A stretch of 42,505 nt of DNA from contig CANFLL010000030.1 of the NCBI GenBank assembly GCA_947447825.1, positions 1 through 42,505 of the forward strand. The letters are read 5' to 3'. Numbering within the stretch: the first letter of the stretch is position 1; the number at the start of each line of letters is the position of its first letter. The notes beneath the pieces are model-generated. The model did not search any database. It was given only the letters and a program-made list of their open reading frames with translations, and was not told where the DNA came from. This document shows, one piece after another, positions 24,250 to 31,956 of this stretch. The DNA comes from Chitinophagaceae bacterium. GTDB taxonomy: Bacteria > Bacteroidota > Bacteroidia > Chitinophagales > Chitinophagaceae. The position numbers and the translations under genes were made by a program.

Positions 24250-25575
24250 TTAAAACTTCCTGATGGCTCTAACGTTTGCCTTATTGCTTTTCCAGTAACC
24301 AAAATTACTATTACCACCAAAATCATGAACCCAAGCTTGATGGGTTTGATCACTAGAATATTCTGATGAAGACCAATAGAAGGTGGCAGTGAAGCTCCCT
24401 AATCCTTTTACATACAAATTGGTGTACATTAAATTTAATTCATCTATCGAAGGAAGATACCAATCGCTATAGCCATTGGCTGTTTGGCTAGCAATGTAAG
24501 CAGCATACGAGCCACTACCTTGAGTGGTAAGAATGCTATTGGTGTTTGACAGACCAGTACCATTTACTGTACCAGTGGCACCTGTGATAATATAGCCGCC
24601 ATTGTACCATTGAATACCCGTACTTTGATCTGTACTTGCAGCAATTAACCCATGTTGACTAGTGTTGTCAAGATAAAAAATGATTCCACCGCCATAAGAT
24701 TGTCCAAGTGTGTAAGTAGTAGTGGTAGCCGCAGAAGTTGTAAAACTTATAGGTGTACTGTAGGTGGTGCCAGCACTATTAGTGGCATAAGCCGATACAT
24801 AATAAGTGGTGCTTGCTATTAACCCAGAAACAGTTGAGGTAAAGGTTCCTGTTCCACTTCCTGCGGTAACGCTAGTAACATTGCCAGTATTGTCTAGTGT
24901 TGGATTTACTGATTTATAAGAATATACAAATCCCCTTACAGTAACTGTGTTTCCTCCATCAGCAGTAACATTACCAGTAAACAAAGCACCAGTAGAAGTT
25001 ATGGCACTAGGAGAGGAGGAGGTTACAGTTGGCACACCAGTAGTTGTGCTACATCCACCCCATGTTGGTACTCCATTGCAAAGGGTAAGTACACTTCCAT
25101 TGGTTCCGGCAGTAACAGCAGTCCATTTAGTGCCATCCCAATAAAGCAAGTCACCCGCTTTATTACCATTAGGAATTCCATTGGCTGCATAAAGGGCATA
25201 AGGAACACTAACAATTTTACTGCTTCCCACAACTGTTCTGTTATTGCCTCCAGTTGGGTCTATCGCAGACTTAATGTAATAAGTGCCGCTACCCCAATTA
25301 ATGCTAGATAAGCTACCTATTTGTGATTGTCCATTGCCAATGATTACACTAAATAGACCATTCGCATTTGTAGTAACATTGTCTATTTCTCCATAAACAA
25401 CATCTCCATTAGCGGAATCTTTTTTAATGGTAATAAAGGCACTAACCTGCGTGTTAGTTACCAGCACATTGGAAGCATTTCTAACTACTGCCTGATAGCT
25501 GATCCCTTGAGGTGCTTGCGCAAAGCTGAATGTGGTAACTAACAATAAACTGAATAAGTAGTAAAGCTTTTTCAT
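24250..25575 (-). CDS. Secreted protein with fibronectin-like segment and C-terminal DUF1566/Lcl-type domain
   Basis: A predicted exported protein of 441 residues with a clear signal peptide (LYYLFSLLLVTTFSFAQAP). Residues 20-130 form the beta-rich N-terminal module frequent in Bacteroidota surface proteins (GISYQAVVRNASNVLV, YGEIDNVTTNANGLFSVIIG). A Ser/Thr-rich Ig/fibronectin-like repeat follows (about 180-280, TSTGALFTGNVTADGG and TYYVSAYATNSAGTTYSTP). The C-terminus (about 287-441) looks like a DUF1566/Lcl C-terminal domain: GGGIIFYLD, GLIAASTDQSTGIQWYNGG, DWYLPSIDELNLMY and YWSSSEY. No T9SS sorting domain ends it. The start lies 6 bp after the stop of the T9SS protein gene, so the two form an operon. 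Confidence 0.8.
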   Translation of the reverse strand: MKKLYYLFSLLLVTTFSFAQAPQGISYQAVVRNASNVLVTNTQVSAFITIKKDSANGDVVYGEIDNVTTNANGLFSVIIGNGQSQIGSLSSINWGSGTYYIKSAIDPTGGNNRTVVGSSKIVSVPYALYAANGIPNGNKAGDLLYWDGTKWTAVTAGTNGSVLTLCNGVPTWGGCSTTTGVPTVTSSSPSAITSTGALFTGNVTADGGNTVTVRGFVYSYKSVNPTLDNTGNVTSVTAGSGTGTFTSTVSGLIASTTYYVSAYATNSAGTTYSTPISFTTSAATTTTYTLGQSYGGGIIFYLDNTSQHGLIAASTDQSTGIQWYNGGYIITGATGTVNGTGLSNTNSILTTQGSGSYAAYIASQTANGYSDWYLPSIDELNLMYTNLYVKGLGSFTATFYWSSSEYSSDQTHQAWVHDFGGNSNFGYWKSNKANVRAIRKF

Positions 25576-25581
25576 TGAAGT

Positions 25582-26343
25582 TTAATTTTTAATAATTCTA
25601 AATGATTTAATGGTGATGCCGTTTTGTATTACTTGTAGTAGATAGGCACCGTTAACTAGTTTTGAAGTGGAAATGGTGGTTAAATCGTTGGTTATTTTCT
25701 GTTGCTCAATCAATTTTCCTTCTGTAGAAAATACTTGATAAGTTAGCTTTCTAAATGCAGCATTTTTAATGCTAAGATTCAAAAGACTCGTTGTAGGATT
25801 TGGGAAAGCTGTTAGTTCATTGTCGTTAGTAGAAATGGAAACTGCAATGCTTTTAGAATAAGTGCTTTTGCCATCAATATCAGTTTGTTTTAAACGATAA
25901 TAGCTAGTTCCAGCATAAGGAGCAACATCTACTGTGTTGTATGTTTGGTTGCCTACATTATTTCCCTTGCTATTCAATGTTATTACAGATGAAAACGAAA
26001 TTCCATTTGCAGAACGCTCTACTGTAAAGAAATGGTTATTACGTTCAGAAACTGTTTCCCAACTAATATCAATTTGTTTGATAGCATTAACTGAAGCCTT
26101 AAATTCTAACAAGGTAATGGGCAATTCAGTTTCGCTGTAAGCTTGTTGAACACCTTCAATTACATAACCTCCAGATGTGGCATAGCTAGAAAAGAAAACT
26201 TCACCTAAAGAATAACTGGCAGAACCGCCGCTTCCTGATGCTTCCCCTCCAGAGGAAACAGGGCTTGATTGGGCTTTAACTTTTGTTATTGATAATAACA
26301 AAAAGATCAAGGCAGAAAAATAGAGCCTCATATTTTTATTCAT
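25582..26343 (-). CDS. Secreted protein with T9SS type A sorting domain
   Basis: A 253-residue exported protein. A signal peptide (LYFSALIFLLLSITKVKAQ) is followed by a Gly/Ser-rich start (SGGEASGSGGSASYSLGEVFF). A beta-sandwich segment reads LPITLLEFKASVNAIKQI and SYYRLKQTDIDGKSTYSK, the block usually just before type IX sorting domains. The C-terminal 75 residues carry the type A signal: FPNPTTSLLNLSI, YQVFSTEGKLI and LVNGAYLLQVI, ending in the basic FRIIKN. It should be moved by the PorSS machinery to the cell surface. It is short for a T9SS cargo and has no catalytic domain, so an adhesive or structural role is possible. It is the first gene of a two-gene minus-strand operon. Confidence 0.85.
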   Translation of the reverse strand: MNKNMRLYFSALIFLLLSITKVKAQSSPVSSGGEASGSGGSASYSLGEVFFSSYATSGGYVIEGVQQAYSETELPITLLEFKASVNAIKQIDISWETVSERNNHFFTVERSANGISFSSVITLNSKGNNVGNQTYNTVDVAPYAGTSYYRLKQTDIDGKSTYSKSIAVSISTNDNELTAFPNPTTSLLNLSIKNAAFRKLTYQVFSTEGKLIEQQKITNDLTTISTSKLVNGAYLLQVIQNGITIKSFRIIKN

Positions 26344-26663
26344 TTAATTATTGTGTTGCTTCAAAATAAAATCCCACCTTAAATTATGGACAAGAAAAAG
26401 ACTTAGTGGGGGTCGATAATAATTCAGTTTGCAACTGCAATATTAACAAAGTAATAGTTATACTACAAAATAAATATTTTATTACTATTAATGTTCAATT
26501 TAAAATAAATATTATACTAAAAGTGGGGCTGTTTAAAATTATACCCATTCCGATTATTGCTTCCAACAAGAGAATTTGCCAATAAACAAAACATAGATAA
26601 GGAGTGCCAAGCATCCACAACATTTTTCAATTTATATACTTTTCCTTTTGTTACTTTACCGCC
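26344..26663. other. 320-bp divergent control region
   Basis: AT-rich DNA between the minus-strand T9SS operon and the plus-strand sensor kinase. It contains two near-identical direct words AAAATAAATATT (about 26466 and 26503) and a weak CCCAC/GTGGG pair (about 26373 and 26406). No gene is seen. Promoters for both directions must lie here, but I cannot fix them. Confidence 0.45.
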
Positions 26664-27818
26664 ATGATACAACAGTGGTGGAATTGGCGCAGCTTGCTTG
26701 GCTTTATTGCCGTTTTAATAGTGCTTGGCACTGTGTTTTATTCAGAATCATTGGCTAAAAAGATTGCAGAACAGGAGCATAATAATGTGGCAGTTTGGGT
26801 AGAGGCCCAGAAAACAATACTTAATTCGTCTGATAGTGCAAATCTAAACTTGGCAACCAAAATAACGAGTGGTAATATTGATATACCTATCATAGAAACA
26901 GATGAAAAAGATAATATATCTAATAATTACCTCAACCTAGATACGTTTGATGTAAAGAGAAATAAAAACTATCTGTCCGAAACATTAGAGTCTTTCAAGG
27001 AATATGCGCCACCAATTATTTTAGTGATTAGTAAAAAGCCCTACATGGCCAATAGATATTACTATGGGCCTAGTACTTTATTGAAAGAGGTGAAATATTA
27101 TCCTATTGTTCAATTAATTATTGTTTTTCTTTTTATTGTTATCGTAATGTTAGCCCAGCGAGCGAATTATAAAGGTCGTCAAAACCAAGTATGGGCAGGA
27201 ATGGCAAAGGAAACAGCACATCAACTGGGCACACCTGTAAGTAGTTTGCAAGGATGGGTTGAAATGATGAAAGACATACCGGGCAATGAATTGATTGCAC
27301 CAGAAGTAGAAAAAGATGTAAACAGATTATTGCTCATAACCGATAGATTTGGAAAGATTGGTAGTATGCCAGTTTTAGAAGAAAAGAATATTGTGGAGTT
27401 GGTGGCTAATATGATGGAATATATTCAGAAGCGAGCAGGTGGAAATGTAAAATTTCAATTGAATGCTAATGATGAACGGTATATTTTGTCGTTTATTAGT
27501 CCTCCATTGTTTGATTGGGTAATTGAAAACCTACTTAAAAATGCGTTGGATGCGATGGAAGGTAAGGGTAATATTCTGGTTACCATAAAAGATACGGCTG
27601 CACAAATAATTATTGATGTAGCTGATTCGGGAAAAGGAATTTCTAAGGCTAATATTGGCAAAGTATTCAATCCTGGGTTTTCTACTAAAAAGCGTGGTTG
27701 GGGATTGGGACTGACCCTAACTAAACGCATTATTGAACAATATCATAAAGGGCAAATATTTGTGCTTAATAGCGAGGCAGGCAAAGGCACAACCTTTAGA
27801 ATAATACTTAATAAATAA
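26664..27818 (+). CDS. Membrane sensor histidine kinase
   Basis: A two-component sensor of 384 residues. It has an N-terminal membrane helix (SLLGFIAVLIVLGTVFY), an extracytoplasmic loop of about 110 residues, and a second helix (IVQLIIVFLFIVIVMLAQ, about residues 140-157). The phospho-acceptor segment is GMAKETAHQLGTPVSSLQGW, an AHQLGTP-type H box common in Bacteroidota kinases. The HATPase domain has N box VIENLLKNALDAM, G1 DVADSGKGI, F box FNPGFSTK and G2 GWGLGLTL. I chose ATG 26664; an in-frame GTG at 26604 would add 20 residues of unlikely leader. No response regulator is adjacent. It lies upstream of waaA across a repeat-filled 153-bp gap. Confidence 0.88.
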   Translation: MIQQWWNWRSLLGFIAVLIVLGTVFYSESLAKKIAEQEHNNVAVWVEAQKTILNSSDSANLNLATKITSGNIDIPIIETDEKDNISNNYLNLDTFDVKRNKNYLSETLESFKEYAPPIILVISKKPYMANRYYYGPSTLLKEVKYYPIVQLIIVFLFIVIVMLAQRANYKGRQNQVWAGMAKETAHQLGTPVSSLQGWVEMMKDIPGNELIAPEVEKDVNRLLLITDRFGKIGSMPVLEEKNIVELVANMMEYIQKRAGGNVKFQLNANDERYILSFISPPLFDWVIENLLKNALDAMEGKGNILVTIKDTAAQIIIDVADSGKGISKANIGKVFNPGFSTKKRGWGLGLTLTKRIIEQYHKGQIFVLNSEAGKGTTFRIILNK

Positions 27819-27823
27819 GAATT

Positions 27824-27962
27824 AAGTGGAAAGTTGAAAATTGAAAGTGGAAATTATATACTGAGAAATAATTTTAAAACATTAAGTTCTACGTCTAACT
27901 CTTAACTCTCAACTTTCGGCTTTCAACTTTAAACTTTAAACTTACGACCTTCCACTTTCAAC
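27824..27962. repeat. Inverted array of AAAGTTGAAA-like words between kinase and waaA
   Basis: The left part (27824-27851) runs AAGTGGAAAGTTGAAA, then ATTGAAAGTGGAAA. The right part (27907-27962) repeats the complement in short blocks: CAACTTTC, TTTCAACTTT, AAACTTTAAA, TTCCACTTTCAAC. The two parts can fold onto each other in several registers. The words match the family at 12.75 kb and 33.5 kb. Confidence 0.7.
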
Positions 27963-27971
27963 AAACATAAC

Positions 27972-29261
27972 ATGAAGCTCTTCTATCAATTATTTATTAC
28001 AATTTATCCTTTTGTTGCTAAATTGATAAGTGGCAAGAATGGAAAAGCAAGGCTTTGGGTAGCTGGAAGAGAGAATATCTTTCAGCGTTTGCAGGATGTA
28101 TTTGCTAATAATAGGGATAAAGTGCTTTGGATTCATTGTGCATCTTTGGGAGAATTTGAACAAGGTAGACCAATTATTGAACTGTTGAAAAACGATAATA
28201 CGGCTATCAAAATCCTTCTTACGTTCTTTTCTCCTTCGGGCTATGAAGTAAAAAAGAATTATGAACTAGCAGACTGGGTGTTTTATCTTCCGATGGATAG
28301 TGATACTAATGCGCAAAAATTTTATGACATAGTAAAACCTTCTGTTGTAGTTTTTGTGAAGTATGAATACTGGTTTTATTATTTAAGAGAAGCTAAAAAG
28401 AGGGATATTCCTTTATTGCTTGTGTCGGGTATATTCAGAGAGGGGCAACCTTTTTTTAAATGGTATGGAGGTTTCAATAGGCAGATGCTTACTTATTTCA
28501 GTATGTTTTTTGTGCAGAATAATGAATCTGTAGAATTGTTGAATTCAATTGGCATTAAAGAAAATGTAATGATAAGTGGCGATACCCGTTTTGATAGAGT
28601 ACTTACTATTGCCCAAAAGTTTGAACCAATTTCAGAAATTGAAGTATTTATAGGCAAGCATCAGCAGGTAATTGTGGCAGGAAGCACGTGGTTAGAAGAT
28701 GATGAAGTGCTGGTTCATTATGCTAAAGCTCATCCTGATAGTAAGTTTATTATTGCCCCACATGATATACAAAAAAGTAGAATAGATGAATGTCTGGCAC
28801 TATATCCACTTTCAATTAAATTCAGTGAATGGTGTACTTTAAATAAAAAACAATCAGTGGATAGTAAAACTTCTGCAATGATGGGAACGAACAACATTAT
28901 CATTATAGATAACATGGGCATGTTAAGCAGAATATATAAATATGGAACTATTTGTTTTGTAGGTGGAGGGTTTGGTGATGATGGCGTACACAATGTGCTT
29001 GAAGCAGCTGTGTTTGGCAAGCCTGTAATCATTGGTCCAGAATACAGTAAATATATTGAAGCAGATGGATTAGTTAATGCTGGAGGTGCTTACAGTATTA
29101 AAAACACCTTGGCATTCGAAAAAATAGTAAATAAACTGTTTGAAGATTCACAATTATATAATAAAGCATGCAATGCCGCCGGCAACTATGTTGCAATTAA
29201 TGGAGGTGCAACTAACATTATTGTGAAATACATTTATGAAAAGCGCCTTTTTACTAATTGA
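27972..29261 (+). CDS. waaA: 3-deoxy-D-manno-octulosonic acid (Kdo) transferase
   Basis: A glycosyltransferase of family GT30 that adds Kdo from CMP-Kdo to the lipid A precursor at the cytoplasmic face of the inner membrane. The 429-residue protein has a hydrophobic N-terminus (FYQLFITIYPFVAKLIS). The family acceptor-site block is WIHCASLGEFEQGRPIIE (about 56-73, with the catalytic Glu). Further blocks are TFFSPSGYEV, VKYEYWFYYL, ISGDTRFDRV, VAGSTWLEDDEV and, in the donor domain, CFVGGGFGDDGVHNVLEAA. Length matches the family. Its last 28 bases overlap the convergent conserved hypothetical gene. Confidence 0.92.
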   Translation: MKLFYQLFITIYPFVAKLISGKNGKARLWVAGRENIFQRLQDVFANNRDKVLWIHCASLGEFEQGRPIIELLKNDNTAIKILLTFFSPSGYEVKKNYELADWVFYLPMDSDTNAQKFYDIVKPSVVVFVKYEYWFYYLREAKKRDIPLLLVSGIFREGQPFFKWYGGFNRQMLTYFSMFFVQNNESVELLNSIGIKENVMISGDTRFDRVLTIAQKFEPISEIEVFIGKHQQVIVAGSTWLEDDEVLVHYAKAHPDSKFIIAPHDIQKSRIDECLALYPLSIKFSEWCTLNKKQSVDSKTSAMMGTNNIIIIDNMGMLSRIYKYGTICFVGGGFGDDGVHNVLEAAVFGKPVIIGPEYSKYIEADGLVNAGGAYSIKNTLAFEKIVNKLFEDSQLYNKACNAAGNYVAINGGATNIIVKYIYEKRLFTN

Positions 29262-30133
29262 TCAAATAACTGAACAACCTCATTGTCTGCCGGCCAATTT
29301 AGTTTTATTTTCAATTCTCGTTGAATCCAAAATGTTGCTTCTGGTAAAATACTATAGCTCTGAATTTGCTTTATACTGCGGTCAAACAAAGACTCGTCTC
29401 CACCAAACAGTTCATTAATAAACAAATATTTATCATTGATACTAATTGCTTTCCGCAAATCTTTGATGTGTGTATTTTCTAGTAAGTGAGCAACCTCAAC
29501 TTTGTGTTCCTTAAATTTACTGTTAATATCAGTTTCTTCAATTGGGGCTGTTTCAGTAATAGATTCTTTTAATTCAGTAGGAATGTCAATTTCAGGAAGT
29601 GTAGGAATGTCTGAAGGAATATTGTAAAGATACTCATTGGGCGTAACCTCAAGTGGTTGACTAAAAATAGCTTGTGCAACTGGCATTACTTGTTCTTGTT
29701 CAATTTCAGACACAGTTTCTTCCGGCAATTCCAGTATAAATTCCTCTCTAGGCGCCAACACTTCTGGTGTTTCTTGTTCTTGCATAAACCAAGTAATAGG
29801 CGTAGGAAGTTCTTCAATTATTTCTAGAGGAGGAGTTTTAAGTTCTTCTAAGGGTTCTGTCTCAGCGGTGAATGGGGGGGCAGCAGTTTCTTCTTTCTCC
29901 TCTTTTGCTTGTTCAAATAGTTCAGTATTAACTTCTGCTTGTTTTGGTAATTCAGCAACCACTAAAGTTTTCCTAGGCATTGTTACAGATATGGCGATTT
30001 CTGTATTTCCACCTTCCATCTGTTGCAATTCAGTTACAAGCATTTGAGCAATGGTTAGTAAAATTGCAGGATTCGCATTGTCATCTACTAATTGTTGTAA
30101 CTTTTTTATAATAAGAGAGGCTCTTTCTAACAT
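29234..30133 (-). CDS. Conserved hypothetical protein with acidic Pro/Glu-rich linker
   Basis: No function is known to me. The 299-residue protein has a short helical N-terminus (RASLIIKKLQQLVDDNA and ILLTIAQMLVTELQQM, about 4-39). A long disordered centre (about 60-215) is rich in Glu, Pro, Thr and Ile. A folded C-terminus (about 218-299) reads VAHLLENTHIKDLRKAI, SINDKYLFINELFGGDES and WIQRELKIKLNW. The C-terminal block resembles one in hypothetical proteins of other Bacteroidota as I remember them. No signal peptide or membrane segment is seen, so it should be cytoplasmic. Its 3' end overlaps waaA tail-to-tail by 28 bp; its 5' end is 72 bp from the divergent tdk. Confidence 0.75.
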   Translation of the reverse strand: MLERASLIIKKLQQLVDDNANPAILLTIAQMLVTELQQMEGGNTEIAISVTMPRKTLVVAELPKQAEVNTELFEQAKEEKEETAAPPFTAETEPLEELKTPPLEIIEELPTPITWFMQEQETPEVLAPREEFILELPEETVSEIEQEQVMPVAQAIFSQPLEVTPNEYLYNIPSDIPTLPEIDIPTELKESITETAPIEETDINSKFKEHKVEVAHLLENTHIKDLRKAISINDKYLFINELFGGDESLFDRSIKQIQSYSILPEATFWIQRELKIKLNWPADNEVVQLFDQLVKRRFS

Positions 30134-30205
30134 ATATGGGTACTTTTACCGGCCAAAAATAGAGTATTAATTATACAACGAAAATAAAGAAAATATATTT
30201 AGTAA

Positions 30206-30784
30206 ATGTTTATTGAACCGAATTTAAGTGGAGAAAAAACTGGATGGATTGAAGTAATCTGTGGTAGTATGTTTAGTGGCAAAACGGAAGAGCTTATCCG
30301 TAGATTAAAAAGGGTAAAGATTGCGAACCTAAAAGTTGAAATATTTAAACCTGCCATTGATGTTCGATACGATGAGCTACAGGTAGTGAGCCATGATGCC
30401 AACGCCATTTTATCTACACCTATCGAAAACCCTCAGGTAATTCTTTTAATGGCAACAGATGTGGATGTAGTAGGTATTGATGAAGCGCAGTTTTTTGGGG
30501 ACGAGATTGTAAATGTATGCCAAACACTTGCTACTCGTGGTGTAAGAGTTATTGTAGCTGGTCTTGATATGGATTATAAAGGCAATCCTTTTGGTGCCAT
30601 GCCAAACTTACTAGCCATTGCAGATTATATAACTAAATTACATGCCATCTGTGTTCAATGTGGCAATATAGCCAGTATTTCCTACAGAAAAACCTCACAA
30701 GATGGACAAGTTCTTTTAGGGGAAAAAGACACCTATGAACCAAGATGCAGAAAGTGCTACAGCAAAGGAAAAGCATTACAGTGA
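30206..30784 (+). CDS. tdk: Thymidine kinase
   Basis: A type II thymidine kinase that phosphorylates thymidine (and deoxyuridine) with ATP in the salvage of pyrimidine deoxynucleosides. The 192-residue protein has the P-loop [11 protein letters not shown] (20-30), the DEAQFF motif with the catalytic Glu, a lasso region with [21 protein letters not shown], and a zinc ribbon formed by CVQCG and CRKC. Length is normal. It starts 72 bp from the divergent hypothetical gene and precedes a 271-bp gap of inverted repeats. Confidence 0.94.
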   Translation: MFIEPNLSGEKTGWIEVICGSMFSGKTEELIRRLKRVKIANLKVEIFKPAIDVRYDELQVVSHDANAILSTPIENPQVILLMATDVDVVGIDEAQFFGDEIVNVCQTLATRGVRVIVAGLDMDYKGNPFGAMPNLLAIADYITKLHAICVQCGNIASISYRKTSQDGQVLLGEKDTYEPRCRKCYSKGKALQ

Positions 30785-30811
30785 TAGGTTAGGAAATTTT
30801 AAGTTTTTAAT

Positions 30812-30865
30812 TACTTATTTTGAGTTTTGAATTATAAACTTTTAAATTCAAAACTTAAAATAAGT
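30812..30865. repeat. Inverted repeat of AAATTCAAAA-type between tdk and lspA
   Basis: Arms 30812-30832 and 30845-30865 (ACTTATTTTGAGTTTTGAAT versus ATTCAAAACTTAAAATAAGT) match over 21 bp with a single G/A change and a 12-nt loop. It lies between the convergent tdk and lspA genes and could end either transcript, though no T-run follows. Words such as TTTTGAATT recur in the ureA-ureB gap. Confidence 0.75.
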
Positions 30866-31031
30866 AGTGTAGTTGATAGATTGGAAAAATTATTGCAAGT
30901 CCGCTTGGTTTGCAACATTATTAAGAATTAGAACAGCAGAAGGAAAATATTATAAAGGATAAATTAAGTTTGAAATTACAAAGGCATTTGTGGTGTTTAT
31001 CATCACACTTTCTCATCAAAAGGACATTGCA

Positions 31032-31069
31032 TTTTCAATTATTAATTTTCAATTATTAATTTTCAATTA
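31032..31069. repeat. 14-bp tandem repeat overlapping the lspA stop
   Basis: TTTTCAATTATTAA repeats at 31032 and 31046, with a partial third copy at 31060. On the minus strand the third copy supplies the last codons of lspA (Ile-Glu-Asn) and the second supplies its stop, so the repeat and the gene end are the same DNA. Confidence 0.8.
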
Positions 31070-31688
31070 CTCCTTCAACTTCTTTTTTGAAAAAAGTATT
31101 TTGAAAGATAAGAATAATTATGACACCGACCGAAATGGACGCATCAGCTATATTAAATACAGGCTCGAAGAAATCAAATTCTTTTCCTCCCCAAAAAGGA
31201 ACCCATTTTGGTAGTATTGTGCTGATTAAAGGAAAATATAGCATGTCTACCACTTTGCCGTGTAAGAATCCTGTGTAACCCCCACCTTTAGGAAATATAT
31301 GTGCTACATTTTGCAGGAATGGATCACTATTTTCAAAAATCAATCCATAGAACATACTATCAATTAAATTGCCCAGCGCACCAGCAAATATCATCCCAGC
31401 ACAAATAATGAAACCTTTATGAAATTTTTTATTTATGAAATCATTCAGTAGAAATACACCCCAAATAACTGCAGCAAGCCTGAACAATGAAAGTATTATC
31501 TTACCAAAATCACCTCCAAACTTCCAGCCCCATGCCATACCTTCGTTTTCAATAAAATGAAGACGAAACCATGTGCCGAGAATATCATATTCCTGACCAG
31601 AAATAAAGTTTAATTTAATGTAAAACTTCATCGCTTGATCTGCAAAAATGATAGCAGCAATGATTATTGCCAGATACTTTCCTTTCAT
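31056..31688 (-). CDS. lspA: Lipoprotein signal peptidase (signal peptidase II)
   Basis: An inner-membrane aspartyl protease that cleaves signal peptides from prolipoproteins after lipidation. The 210-residue protein has four membrane helices (YLAIIIAAIIFADQAMKFYI; about 64-82; 92-109; 185-198). The conserved motifs are GALGNLIDSMFYG (catalytic Asp110), GKVVDML (145-151) and FNIADASISVG (catalytic Asp182). It is longer than the E. coli enzyme because of an extra loop between the catalytic motifs (about 115-175), usual in Bacteroidota. The last residues and the stop are encoded in a 14-bp tandem repeat. The many lipoproteins predicted here (the SusD-like and S41-like proteins) would be its substrates. 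Confidence 0.92.
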   Translation of the reverse strand: MKGKYLAIIIAAIIFADQAMKFYIKLNFISGQEYDILGTWFRLHFIENEGMAWGWKFGGDFGKIILSLFRLAAVIWGVFLLNDFINKKFHKGFIICAGMIFAGALGNLIDSMFYGLIFENSDPFLQNVAHIFPKGGGYTGFLHGKVVDMLYFPLISTILPKWVPFWGGKEFDFFEPVFNIADASISVGVIIILIFQNTFFKKEVEGVIEN

Positions 31689-31956
31689 GAATTGTTTTTT
31701 GAACAGGCAAATATAAGGTTTGGAGCATTTGAGTTTTTGTTTGAATTAAAAGCATTAGAGGTTGTTTAACAAGTTGCAAGTTGATTTTGGACAGTAAATA
31801 AATAAAATGTCATTTGTTTCTTTGTAAATAATCATTGAATATTGTGCAGTAAGTAAACTATAAATTGCTCATTATTGTAGTTTACCCACCTGCATATATT
31901 GTTTATTTGCAATTTACCCCTATTTTGGGACGTTATTTTTATTTTAAAAAAACATT

